Below, one piece after another: positions 24,428 through 36,539 of a stretch of DNA of 64,000 nt; positions within the stretch are counted from its first letter, which is position 1; each line of letters opens with the position of its first letter. The position numbers and the translations under genes were made by a program. Below the pieces are notes generated by a model. It was given only the letters and a program-made list of their open reading frames with translations, made no database searches and was not told where the DNA came from. The stretch comes from Strongyloides papillosus (Eukaryota > Nematoda > Chromadorea > Rhabditida > Strongyloididae), in assembly GCA_005656395.1 (NCBI GenBank), contig SRSI01000013.1, forward strand, positions 1,550,001 to 1,614,000, written 5' to 3'.

Positions 24428-24582
24428 AAAGTTAAGCATATATATCTTTGTAAAAAAACGGCAAAATGTATGCGACAACCCAATATTTTGCGTTGTTTAA
24501 AAATTTTTGCTATTGCTTGATAATTTTAAAATTTGAATAATATTCAATTTTTTAAAATGGTGGAACACTTTTTTGCATTATA

Positions 24583-25482
24583 CAGGGTGGGCCAAAAGTC
24601 ACATCACAGTTGGATGGAACACATTATAAATGTTATAACTTTTTTTGTAGTTGACATATTTAAATGATATTATACGCATTTTGTAGAGGATGATTTATTG
24701 AATAATATATCACAAGATCGTTCTCAAGAATGATCTTCACGAAAAGTTGTATTAAATTAAATAAAAATGTTTGTATTTTTGTTTATGAAGTACATCTTAT
24801 AATATTTCAATTGATTAAAAAATAAATGCTAGATGCTTAAAATGTTAGTTAAAAATATTTTTCTTCATAAAATATTTTGTTTATATAACATTTATTTCCT
24901 TCATATATTTCAAATATTGTTTATCGTTGTTACCTCTTTAAGAAAGTATTCTACTGAAGAAAGAACAAAAATAGTTCGTGATTGCTACACCAACAGATGT
25001 TCAATCGTTACAACCCAAAAATTATTCAAAACCTATTACAATGTGACCCAAGCTTCGTCAAGACATGCATTATTAAGTGTTGTAAATCATTTCAAACAGT
25101 TAAATAAAACAATTTAATAAGAGTAATAATTAATGTTTTATAATAAACAAGCTTGTGCAAGAAATTAAATGGTGATCATTTAAAAGATATCATTTTTCAT
25201 ACATAATTGTGTAAAATATTGACTTATTACGAATTGTATCTATGTGTTTTAAACTTAAAAATAAGTTTAAATTGAAAAAAATTAAGAAATACTTTTTTTA
25301 AATGTAAAATATTAAGAAATTAAAAAACTTTTTTTAAGTTCATTCTTGAGAACGATCTTGTAATATATTATTCTCTAACAAATTCTCTACAAAATGCGTA
25401 TAATACCATAAAAATATGTCACCTACAAAAAAAGTTATAAAGTGTTTTATTTCAACTGTGTCGTGACTTTTGGCCCACCCTG
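24583..25482 (+). mobile_element. 900-bp TIR element B, copy 1, with transposase HTH remnant
   Basis: The ends CAGGGTGGGCCAAAAGTCAC and complement are flanked by TA (24581-24582 and 25483-25484). The inverted repeats extend about 150 bp with few mismatches, for example ACAAGATCGTTCTCAAGAAT on both arms. The centre encodes, at 24932-25117 on plus, a helix-turn-helix-like segment containing RKYSTEERTKIVRDCYTN and SSRHALLSVVNHF. This resembles the N-terminal DNA-binding part of Tc1/mariner-type transposases (YSxEERxxIV pattern). No catalytic domain is present. Confidence 0.8.
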
Positions 25483-25526
25483 TAGATAGATTTGTCAAAA
25501 TTTGTCCTCTTTTTTTTCTGTGTGTA

Positions 25527-26205
25527 CGGTAATTTCAAAAATGGATAAACGTAAATAAGTTCCTATAAGCATCAATGATGATTTAATTTATTATGCATTT
25601 TATTGTTTACAACTCCTAACTAAATAATTTTCTTTTTTCTTTTTCATATTTTATCATTTTTTTATTATTTATCATAATTCATTAATAATCTTTTCAAAGA
25701 CAGCCATTTAACAATTATTACTAAAACCGTTATTATTAATCTGACTTTTTAGAGGTAAGAAAAAATTGACATTGAGACTTTTTTTACTTATTATAGGATA
25801 ATATTAATTATTTGATAAGTTATGATGAAACTTATAAAGACCGCCGTTTAATTTTACAAATAAAAAATTTTTTTTGTTGGGTAATAGCGTCATTTTAATT
25901 TAACTATATAACTTTTTGCTTAAATGGGTAAAAATATTTGTTTTTTTAAATTAATCTTTATGTAATGAATTCATCAACATTGGTTTGACTTTATATAGAT
26001 AATTTTTGTCGAAACATGGCATTTTTTTTATAACCAAAAATTTCATAACATCCTTTTGAAGAATTACTTATTCAGTAGGTGGAAATAAATTTAATAAAAT
26101 GTATTTTTTTCATTTATAAAAATAAGAAAAAATCTTTTTTTCATTTATTCATCCATTTTAATTTTATATAGGTTAGAAATTAAATATATTTATACACCAA
26201 TAAGG
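25527..26205. other. AT-rich upstream region of receptor pseudogene
   Basis: Contains no recognisable gene or repeat. It is probably the former promoter and 5' flank of the serpentine receptor at 26206. Confidence 0.45.
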
Positions 26206-27207
26206 ATGCCATTTACAATATCTGATTATATTACATGTAGTATTCAAATAATATCACTAATCGCTTACCTCTTAGTTATTTTCCTGCTAATTTCTTCTAT
26301 TTACCATAAGACCGCTGGAATTTCAACTGAATTTTATATTCATTTTGTTGCTAATGGAGTTGTTGATATACTGTCGAATGTTTTAGATATTTGTATTAGA
26401 AGATTTCTTACATGGGGATGTTTTTTAGAATTTTATCATTCTTAACTTTGGATTGGAACTATATCGCCAATTGTCTACTATTCCACCATGGGCAACTGTG
26501 CGGTGGGTATTTTGATTATAACTTTAAATAGATTTCTTCAAATGAATTTTCCTTTGTTTTACAAATCTGTAAGTTTTATCACACAAATAAAATGTTGATG
26601 ATTGTGAAATTATTAGTTTTGGAATAAAAAAGTAACAATAATAATGATTTTTTTCCAAATCATTACACCATATATTTCATACATTTATCTTGTTAATTTC
26701 AAAGTAACATTGGTATATTCTGAGGAGAGAGATTATTTCTATCATTCAATGAAAGATCAAAAGGCATCATGGCTTAATTCTCTAGTAATGTGTATCTGGT
26801 CTGGTTCAACATTTATAATATCCTTCGTTATGAATATTTTAAATATCCGAAAATACAAAGAAATTATGGACAAGAAAAAAAAATCAGGATCACCAACATC
26901 AAAAGTATACGTTTATTCATTTTATTGTTGCATTATTTCAACCAGTTTGTTAATGGTTTTTATAAATTCAAGCATCAAATTATATGCTGTAGAATTTGCT
27001 AACAAGTCCTTAAAAGAACTGGCTAATTTTAATTTTGAGTGGATAATTCTGCTTATGACATGTTCCCATCTTTTCTTAATAATAATTTTAAGTAGAGATA
27101 TTAGAGAAAAGTTATTAAAATTTTATACTTTGAATCAGTTATCAAAAATCAGAGTTATACCAATGTATGTAGCTGTTGTTACAAAATCAAACGTAGCAAG
27201 ACACTAA
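26206..27207 (+). pseudogene. Serpentine 7TM chemoreceptor (Srg/Srv-like) with one in-frame stop
   Basis: Two-exon receptor, 26206-26568 and 26617-27207, with a 48-nt intron (GTAAGT...TTATTAG, phase 0). Translation gives about 316 residues. TM1 is TCSIQIISLIAYLLVIFLLI. An LNRFLQMNFP motif follows TM3, then FWNKKVTIIMIFFQIITPY (TM4) just after the splice, TM5 with SGSTFIISFVMNIL, TM6 after SKVYVYSFYCC, TM7 WIILLMTCSHLFLII, and a short tail. The architecture is complete, but codon 80 is TAA (26443-26445) between TM2 and TM3 (FYHS-stop-LWIG), with the frame continuing cleanly on both sides. No GT/AG pair would splice it out. Candidate explanations are a young nonsense allele, a pseudogene or a base error. 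AATAAA lies at 27296-27301. Confidence 0.7.
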
Positions 27208-28225
27208 TTGTAAAAAAATTTACCACTCCCAAATATTTCCTATTTTAACTGAAAAAAATTTTATTACTTGCAAACTTCTTTACTACCTTTAGTCCAATAA
27301 AAAAATCCTCAATGTTATTACAATGGAAGTAATTTCATGTTCTTCAAACATCAAACTTCAAAATAAGCTTCAAACTAATTAGTTTTTTCTTTAATTAACA
27401 AGAAAAAATATTTTTTTTATTTCTCATGTTATGATCTATTTTATCTATAATAATTATCCTAATTAAAATAAAGTGTTAAAATTTTATCTTACACATTAAC
27501 GATGTCATAAATTTATGCTAAGCAAATAATTAGCCTTAATTATTAATTTCATCATTTTTTTAGTTCATTAAGTCTTTTGTATTTGAGGTAGTTATGTGCA
27601 AAGTAAATTTTCAAAAAAAAATATTATCACCTTACTCTTTTAATGTACCAAAAGGGACTGAAATTCGAATTAAAAAAGATAATATTTGTTCATTTTAAGA
27701 TTATTCTCTTATTATTTATTAATCTCAGAAAAATATCACCTAACCTAAAGACCAAAAAATATAAATCTTTTTATAAGAGATTTGCAATTAGCATTTATTT
27801 TTCATTTAGTGAGTTTTTAAATTTTTAAAAAATAAATTTTCTATTGTTAAAATTCCAGTTAAGAATAATCAAAATATTTCAAATTTTTAGAATGATTAAA
27901 ATAGCAAATAACAAAGTTTTATAGTATAATTAATTAATAATTTCAATAGTGTGATATAAACATTTTGAGAAATGCATTGGAAAAGAAATCACAATTATGC
28001 ATCTTTTTAATAATTATTGGTAGAGGATTTCAAATTTCATATATTAATTGTCGGAATTTTATGAATTAAAGAAAAAAATTGAATTCAAAAGGAAACAATA
28101 GATAGAGCATATAAAATTACACTATAATTATTCAAATAATTAATTATTTTCTATGTGAAAGCTGTTACAAACAATAAAAATAGTTCAATATAAAATTTTG
28201 TATTATATAACAAAAAATAAAGTAC
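27208..28225. other. AT-rich spacer
   Basis: 3' flank of the receptor pseudogene with its AATAAA at 27296-27301, then about 900 bp of AT-rich sequence. Short open frames such as 27643-27828 have no features of a gene. Confidence 0.5.
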
Positions 28226-28227
28226 TA

Positions 28228-29775
28228 CGCACCTGTAGGATGACCGCATTTTATGCTTTTTTTCGCATTTTCGCGGGAAGATAACATTTTTATAACTTCA
28301 AGGAGCATCGTAAACTTGATTTTAATACTTATTGCATTGTTATTTTTATAGAAAACTATGTACTATATTTTTTTAAAAATTCCAATTTTGAAGGTTTTTT
28401 CATCTAAAAAGATACCCAAAAATAGCACTTTTTTGGACTTTACAGAAGCTACCACATGATTTCAAAAAATATGAAATAGATGACATTCGGTTTCTAATCT
28501 TCCTTTCTATAGCATATTTTTTTCCAAAGATATTTTATGGCTCAAAAATAAGTTATGAGCCAAAAAGTAATTTTACCTTAAAAGGTACCAAATTTTATGA
28601 TAAAAATGGTAAAAATATAGTTTTTTAAGTTATACAACATACTTAAAATTATATTGTATAGAACTTTTAAAGAATGCAAACAAATAAAAAAGTATGCTAT
28701 AAACATGCGAAAAATGCCAACACGCTCTTTATTATATCAATAACATTTTGGGCTAAAAATGTTAACAATTATTATCTATAAAGGCATAAATAATTATTTT
28801 ATCACTACTATTTAATTTATTTACCTATTCCAATATGTCTGGAAAAACAAAATTCGTCTTATTAAGATCTAAAATCAGTTGTCTCAATTATAACTTGATT
28901 ATAGACAAACAAAAAGAAGAAATGAACTTTCTAATAGCCTTATGACCTTATATACGAAGTAATTATGCATTACTGATGAATTAACAAGAACTTAATAAAA
29001 TGTTTTGAATATCTACATTGAAAATTTAAAGAATCTCTACAAATATTTAGCTGTTACCATAGAATTCAATGTATCACCAAAATGCTATATTTTTGTTGAT
29101 CACTTGATTGAATTGTTGATGTTATTGGGAGTATTACTTATTTCAGTGAGAAAAGAATTGAAAGTTTACATGCTTGGCTTAACAATTATTCAAGTTGCTA
29201 TTAATTTATAACTCACAATCTCACAAAAAACGCAACAAAATATTTTTTTAATGAAGTAAGCAAATGCTCGTCATAATTCTCTAAAATCGTGATTTTTTCT
29301 ATGTTTGCGTTTTTTTTGCTTTTTTATATTTAAGTTTTAATTTAAATAAAATTTCTAAGAAAATTACGGAAAAATTAGGCTTTTGTTTTTTACCATAAAA
29401 ATTTCGTACTTTTTTGAGTAAACTTACTTTTTGCTTTATAACTTTTTTTTGAGCTATCGAATGTCCTTTGAAAAAAAGGTTTAGATAGAAAATTTGGAAA
29501 TCGAATGAAACCTATCGCATATTTTTTGAAATCTCGTAGTAGCTTCTGTAAAGTTCTAAAAAGTGCCATTTTTGGGTTTTTTTGAGGTGAAAAACACCTT
29601 CAAAATTGAAATTTTTAAAAAATCATAATGACTAATTTTTAATAAAAATAACAATAGAAAATGTTTTGATATTACTTTTACGATGCGCCTAGAAGGTATG
29701 AGATTTTGTAAAAACGACGCGGAAAAGCATTATTTCTGCAAAATTCCGTTTTTAATACTGCGTTTTACCGGTGTG
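28228..29775. mobile_element. TIR element with long (~400 bp) inverted arms, TA target
   Basis: The ends CGCACCTGTAGG and complement of CACACCGGTAAA are flanked by TA (28226-28227 and 29776-29777). The arms 28228-28640 and about 29390-29775 are imperfect inverted repeats. A good example is AATTTTGAAGGT...CCCAAAAAT and TTTACAGAAGCTAC at 28390-28455, which return inverted at 29540-29620. The core has no recognisable transposase. Arm divergence of roughly 25-30% by eye suggests an old, non-autonomous element. Confidence 0.65.
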
Positions 29776-29920
29776 TATTGACTGCTTTTTGTAATGAAAC
29801 TTTAAATGATTTTTTATCTTGTTTATCAACATAACTTTTAATTGGATTAATACATTCTTCTGCTATTTAAACATCTTGAAACAGGAAAAAAAGCACATTG
29901 ATTTCTATGTCATGTAAGTA

Positions 29921-31184
29921 TTAGGTTGTTCCATAAATTCCCGTGATTTTTAGAAATTTATTTTAAAAACATTTTTTTTAAAATATCAAAAGTAAATTAG
30001 TCAATTATATATTCCTCTTCATTATTTACAATCTTTTTCCATCTTTCCACTAATTTGTTAATACCTTCACGTCAGAAATCTATGGGTCTTGACTCAAAGA
30101 ATTCGTTCAGCCAGGTTTATAGTGCCACTTCGTTTTCAAATGTTAGGTCCCTCATATGGTTTGTCAATGAACGGAATAGATGATAATCCGTTGGGCCAAG
30201 ATCTGGTGAATACGGAGGATGCTAAAGAATCTTATAATTGAACTACTGGAGAGCGACTTTGAAAATTTTTGCTTTATGAGTCCAGGCGTTGTCGTGGAGT
30301 AGGATAACCTTGTCTTATCGATTCAATCTTTTCTGTTGAATAGCCTAGTTTACGCAATGTAATTAATCCAAATTAAGATCTTTGCCTACTGTTTGTTTAT
30401 TCTCAATGAATCACGCCTTTCCTATCCCAAAACACACAGATTAGTTGCTTCATTCTAGAATTAGACGCATCTCTTGCTAACAACTACTGTTTCCTTTAGC
30501 TCGTGTTGACGTGGAGAAACCATTTATCATCCCCAGTAACGATTCTTTACAGGAATCGATTTTCGTAGCTACGTGTCGTTTCATGCCGAGCGAGATTTTA
30601 AGAAGCAATAAAAAACCTCTTTTTTTTTGTTTTTTTCAGTAAGACTATGAGACAATCAAACTCGAAATTTTTGCTCAGAACCCATTGATGTAGGATGGCG
30701 GGAGATTGCTCTAACAACGCTGTTCATTTTTACGGCCAGCTCTCTGCATGTTTGACAGTTGTCTGTCCTCAAAAGATCTATCAAACGGTTCTCGTCAAAG
30801 ATAAATAGCCGATCTGTTCGTGGACAGTCTCGAAGGTCGAAATTGTCATTTCTGAACTCTCTGTATCAATATTTTGCAGTGCTCCAGCCCATAGCATCTT
30901 CTACATACACAGAATAAATTTCCTGAACGTTTTCAGACACTCTTTGGCCACGATTAAAAGCAAATAACAGCAGTTGTCGAAAGTGCTATTTTTTGTCTAC
31001 TGGGACTTACATTTTAAAGATATAAAATTAAACTAAAATTAAAAGATATGAAAACGGGATTACCAGGGTTTTGTAGAGCGGAAAAAGAGCTTTCGAATGA
31101 TATATATAACGCGTACAAAAAAATTAAAAAGTGCGGTAAAATAAGCTTTTGAAAAAAGTCACGGGAACTTATTGAACAATCTAA
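29921..31184 (-). mobile_element. Dead mariner transposon, copy 2
   Basis: 1264-bp mariner flanked by TA (29919-29920 and 31185-31186), about 98% identical by eye to copy 1 at 11800. The minus strand again shows TGDDKWFLHVNTS, LLHDNAWTHK and YSPDLGPTDYHLF. Here the third catalytic Asp is retained, but TAG codons before HPPYSP (two of the three seen in copy 1) and the frame breaks are shared. The insertion sites are unrelated, so it is a transposed copy and not a local duplication. Confidence 0.9.
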
Positions 31185-31538
31185 TATTAACTAGTTTATG
31201 TTGCATAAAATCGCCTACTATTATCAGCTACTTGAATAAAAGGAATTTCTACTTTTTCATAAATATTTAAATAAGCAGCAATAATATCTTTACAACTTTG
31301 CGCAATATCCCGTATGATCCTCACAATTTACCATAAACATATGTTTCACGTACTCTTCGTAATCTGCATAACATCTTTCCATCTTATCATCATCTTTTGG
31401 ACATTAAGAAATTTATTTTCTAGAATTTCTCCTAATTGTTAAACAAACATTACATGAATTAGCTTTACCTTTTAATAGACTAAGTATCTTTAACGATTAT
31501 AGTTTCTTGAGCCTCTTAAAGTTGTTATTAAAGCTAGA

Positions 31539-32707
31539 TCAAGTAAAATAATTCCACAACATGGTATATATGTATGGTATGGCTCTACTAATAAAAGCAG
31601 CAGAAACAGTGTCACAGGCTTCATCAGCATATCGTATGGCATGTTCTGATTTCAAATATAAGCGATAATAGAATAAATTAGTCGTAAAACCTAAATGATT
31701 TAATCTATACTTAGGTATAGTAACACTTTTACGTAAATTGATAGAATAGACAAAATTTTCTGTAAGATTAACGAAATACGTAAGACAATTATCAAGTGAA
31801 TTGAAATCAGGACCACTCAAATAGATATTATCTAAACACCATAAAGCAAAAGTTTTAGAATAGCGTGATATTATATGCTTTATAACAACCGAACTAAGAC
31901 ATAAATATTGAAGTAAAAATAAGTTTTAGAAGAATACTATCACTTTTTTTCCATCATTTTATTGCATCGACTAACTTTTGAAAGGCCTTCTAAAGTATTG
32001 CGGCATTTCATCTTTTTATTTTTACTTAAATCAGCAATTGCAGAATTTCACAAAAGCATTGCCTTCTATAAAGCAAATGTTGTTTCCATCACTTTTCTTT
32101 CAACAGCTATAAAATTTCACCATCTCTAGGCATTTATAAATCCATAATTTTTAAAAATGTATCACGAAACGATGTATATATGGCAGCTGGGCAATTATCA
32201 ATTATTAAAATTCTTAAACTAGGAAAAGCCATCATTTTTCAGGAATTCATAGAAAATACATATTTTCAACATTAATTCCATCTTCGCTATTTCCATTATA
32301 AATCGTTGTTGAATAATTTTCACGAATTTCTATCACTCTTTTATCATCTTTGAGTTTATTGTTATAAACTTTACTCCTTATTTTAAGTTTTTAACTTCAT
32401 TCTTATCAGTTGTTAGAATAATGGCTTTAATTTGTTGCAATATTATAGGAATTTTCTTTCCAAAATTGAAGCTTTTCTAAGTAAGGATCACTTTTCTTTA
32501 TACTTTCTTCATCATTTACATCACCAACACCGGCATCACTATTACCAATATTAGTACAACAAACACTAGTGTCACAAATTCAGTTTCTTTACCATCAACA
32601 TTTTTTTCACTTTTATTTTCTAATCTGTTGTTCAAAACCTTTAATTTGTTTTCAGAAGATTGACTATTGAAGTTTTTTTTTAAAAAAAATTCATGAACAG
32701 TCTCCAT
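31539..32707 (-). pseudogene. Decayed unknown gene (multiple frame breaks)
   Basis: The minus strand holds several coding-like blocks in shifting frames: 32707-32519 (begins METVHEFFLKKNF), then about 32515-32230 (blocks such as EESIKKSDPYLEKLQFWKE and KRVIEIRENYSTTIYNGN), and 31830-31539 (SGPDFNSLDNCLTYFVN to ISRAIPYIYTMLWNYFT). The spacing and order fit one gene of about 400 codons broken by stops and indels. No family was recognised; a transposon origin is possible. Tandem repeats of about 80 bp lie immediately upstream (32762-33072). Confidence 0.35.
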
Positions 32708-32761
32708 AATAGTTTTTATTAATTTAAAAGTAGCATAAAAAAGATATTTTAGTATATAAAT

Positions 32762-33072
32762 TTATAGAAAAAATTTTTTGGTATCTCTTTTATAACTAAA
32801 ATGTAAAAACGAACTAAAATACCCATGAACTTTTATCTTAAGTCGATAAAGGAAATTTGGCATCTCTTTTCTTATTAAGATAAAAAAAACGATCTAAAAT
32901 ACACATGAACTTCTATGTTAAGCCAATAAGAAAATTTTAGCTTCCCTTTTCAAAATAAGATAAAAAAGAACTGAAATACCTATGACGTTTTATCTTAATC
33001 TAATAAAAATATTATTTATTCTCTCTTTTAACTAAAATGAACTGAAATACATATGATCTTTTATATTAAACA
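32762..33072. repeat. Four tandem ~80-bp repeats
   Basis: Four diverged copies follow head to tail (32762-32842, 32843-32922, 32923-32999, 33000-33072). Each runs from an ATAAAGG/ATAAGA-type start through ATCTCTTTT, ACTAAAAT..GAACT and AAATACxxATGA to TTTTATCTTAA. The period shrinks from about 81 to about 73 bp and divergence is moderate. No coding potential was seen. Confidence 0.65.
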
Positions 33073-33403
33073 GACTATATAAAATTTTTATCTCATGACT
33101 AGTAATTATAGAATTTCAAAATATATTTATATTCCTTAAATAAGTATTTTTAAAATACTGAGTTTGAAATATTTATTTAAGATTTTATAATATTATTTTA
33201 CCATTCTTGTATTATTTAATTTTTTTTACATAACATAATTCTCATGAATGAACTCTAGTACAGTTGCTGTTGAACCTTTAAATATCCACAAGGATCTTGA
33301 AGGAAAACCTTATTCTTGTATAGCTGAATGCACCATGAAGGTACATTAATTGCTAAAAAAGTTTCATTTTGCCAGTATATTTTTTAGTGTCTATGAGATA
33401 CTA

Positions 33404-34355
33404 CACACAAAAAAATGTGGGAAGCATTTTTGCGTAAAATGTAGTGAATTTTTCCCACCTATTAAAATTTGAATTTTCTTGAATTGCGACTAATTTTATA
33501 GCAACTATGCCGTACATAAAAATTAAAGCAATAATTAAGTAGTTATTGAAATAAGTTTCAATTTTTTACATATTATTGTTATTTTAAAACATAGATTGTC
33601 TTCTACAATACTTTTTTAAATACTTAATTAGAATTTAATTTTATGTAAGATTATAAATGCTTTTATAAAAAGCAATTCTGAACATATCAAAATATTTTTA
33701 TAAATAAGTTTTAATAGTTTGAGTTATTTTAAATTATACTTTTAATTATAAAATTACACTCTTTTGAAAGCCGAAAAAGTTTTTGTATGACTTTTAATGG
33801 ACCTGTTTAAAAAATTAAATCTATGAAAAGCTATAATATTGTATTGATTTTTATCTATAGTAAAAAATATCTTCTACATATTTAAAGTTAATATATGAAC
33901 AAATACTAAAATAATATTTTTAATTATTAATGCTTTGTGTGATTAAATAATAATTTTTGGCTTTTTGTTATTTTATTATAAATTTTTATACTTATTGTTG
34001 CAAGTGAATTATTTAAGACAATGATTTTTGTTAAAACTTAACAAATCTACACGAAATTGAGTTCTAATAACATGTTTCATGTATGTTAGAAAAAAAATTA
34101 GATCCTAAGACTAGCATTATATCAAAAACATTAAGATTAAATAAAAGTTACATTATTTAAAATATAAAGCATATATAATTTTGTAAAAAAAACAGCAAAA
34201 TTCTGCGACACAAAAATATTTTTCATCGTTTAAAACATTTTTGCTGTCGCTCGATAATTTTAAAATTTGAATAAATGTTGATTTTTTTAATAGGTGGGAA
34301 ATTTTTTTGCATTTCAGATATATTTGTCAAAATTTTTCCCATTTTTTTTTCTGTG
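33404..34355. mobile_element. Uninterrupted TIR family A element (952 bp)
   Basis: TA-flanked (33402-33403 and 34356-34357), beginning CACACAAAAAAATGTGGG and ending CCCATTTTTTTTTCTGTG. It is collinear with the outer element at 19974-25524 but lacks the LINE and the 900-bp element; empty sites lie at about 34165-34175 and 34310-34325. No ORF. Confidence 0.8.
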
Positions 34356-34619
34356 TACGATTGTGAAATTATAGTAATATTAATACAATATAATGTATTA
34401 GTCTATTTACAAAAAAAGAAATTAACTAGCAAACTTGCAGTTTTAAAGTGATTCTTAAAAGAAAAAAAAAGAGTATTATAGAGGTAAACTTATTTAAATG
34501 TTTAAATATATAATTGTTGATTTTATTTTAAAATGTTTAATGTATTGATGTTTCTATATATATCTTTAATGTTAGCTTTTTGTTTTAAATTTTCATTAAA
34601 ATAAAAAATAATTATTATT

Positions 34620-35800
34620 TGAAAATGAAATGATGGCAGAAATAGAAAGTGTTCTTGGCTATAATCTTCGTGAAAGACAAAGTCGGATGGTTGATAATAC
34701 ATCGAAAAGCTTATTAATAATTGGTGAGGGATAAGTAAAAAAAACAACATAATTTGTTGTATCAGCTTTAAACAAACTTTCTATGCTTCCTTCTGTTATT
34801 GAAGAAATTGATGATTAAGTTTAGAGAAGTGTACAAACTGAAGATAATTTAAACATTGATTCTGCAACCCACAATAATGATTCAATGTTGATGGTCATAT
34901 ACTTAACAATTAATTATGATATTTTGAAGGATGGTGCAGAACTTACAAATTACTTTGCTGAAAATCTTGTTTTATATCACAGAATTTCAGTTTTGAGGAA
35001 TGATATGCTTGCAGGTGAAAAAATAGAAGTACTTAAACACAGTCATATAATAATAATGAATGTGATAAATTTTTTATATTTTTTGATTGTATTAGTTCCA
35101 AAAATTTAAAATTTATGTTTATTGATGATGCTACAGGTATTTGATAAAATAAAATGAAGGCAAATTTTTTGGATTTTTTAAAAAGAGGATACTATAGGAT
35201 GATTTGAGACTTTATGTAGCATCGAAAAATTGCTTGAAGAAAGATATTTAAATATACGTGAAATGACGCATGTTGGACATTGTAGAATTTATTTGAAACA
35301 AAAGATCGAGAAAAAGACAACTTGTGGTAAACCAGAATTTTTTCAAAGACAGTTTGATGGTTGCTAAGTTATGAGGGGTCATTAGTCAAATTATTGCCTT
35401 TAGGAAGAAAATCTTTAGATAAACTCAATAGTTTAACTGCCGTTAGATCAGAAATTTCTCCCTTTTTTTATAATTAAAAGGAGATCAATTTTTATAGATA
35501 TAAAAATATGTAAACAGGATAAAAATGTTTTGTTGAAATCTATCATTAAACAAATGAGAAAGAAGGAATTAAGAGATGAGCTAATTGATAATCACACAGC
35601 TGAATTTATTGATTAATTTTTGAAGGAAAAATATCTTCTTCGTATTAGTAATCTTATGATTTTTAGAAAATATGTCATAGATATAATTATGACGACGGAG
35701 CACAAATGCATTATATTTTTAGCACATTAAATGTAAAAAATGCAGAACATCTAGAGTTGTAAAGAGACAGAAGGAAACAATTGAAATGTAAAAATAAATT
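34620..35800 (+). pseudogene. Decayed coding-like sequence of unknown origin
   Basis: Successive plus-strand blocks look translated but are broken by stops and shifts. They are 34632-34734 (MAEIESVLGYNLRERQS...), 34885-35109 (LKDGAELTNYFAENLVLYHR, RNDMLAGEKIEVL) and 35520-35620 (NVLLKSIIKQMRKKELRDEL). No family was recognised. It sits between two transposon regions and may itself derive from a transposable element. Confidence 0.3.
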
Positions 35801-36539
35801 TTATTACTGTTTATTTAAATATGTCTTTCTTATGAAACTTTTATGTATGCTGGTTCTCAGGTTGTAATCTTAAAAGAAACACCAATTTATATCAATACAT
35901 TGTATAATAGCATAAAAATGAGATAATTGATTATGATAAATAATGGTAGAAGAAATAATGAAAGTTCAATAAGATACATAAACAAAAAATTGGAGTATGT
36001 ATTTTATGAAGATAAAAAGATTTAAAAGTTCTCACTAACAATGCTCAACGTTCTTAAGATGATGGATATATTTTATTAAGGTAAATTATATCATATGCGT
36101 GTTTTGTTTTTCTTGCTTTTAATGGTTTTTGATAAAACCCTTTTTAATTATTTTTTTAAACTCTTAATTGTAGATCTATTTACTAGCAGAAACATTTTAC
36201 TAAAAAATATTTCTTGACTAGTTAATAAATAAAGAACCGATTCTCATTATTAAACATTTATTTTATGTAGGTTGATGTAACATTCGTATTAGTATTAATT
36301 ATTTTGAAAATTTGTATGCAATGAAAAGAAAATTAGTAAAAAAACGTGGATGAATTATGTACCTCGATAGAATGGTAGGTTTTTAATATATCTTTTTTAA
36401 ATTTTATCTGTTCTTTTTAGAAAACTTGCTGTAGACAATAAAAATGGATAGTTTCGATTAATCAACAGAGTGTTTTTTAATTTGTTTCATTGTATATTAA
36501 ATATTTCATTTTTATTTATGACCTTATAACAATAGGAAA

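Larger units (their letters stand above)
19974..25524. mobile_element. TIR family A element carrying three nested insertions
   Basis: The outer element has ends CACACAGAAAAAAAAGGACA... and ...CCTCTTTTTTTTCTGTGTG, flanked by TA (19972-19973 and 25525-25526). With the three inner insertions removed (20365-21067, 21458-24427, 24583-25482) about 1 kb remains. This matches the uninterrupted copies at 33404-34355 (952 bp) and 58771-59725 (955 bp). No transposase is visible in the family, so it is non-autonomous. The TA duplication suggests Tc1/mariner-type mobilisation. Confidence 0.8.

Noticed and set aside
27643..27828. 61-codon open frame downstream of the receptor pseudogene
   Set aside because: No features beyond AT-driven openness.
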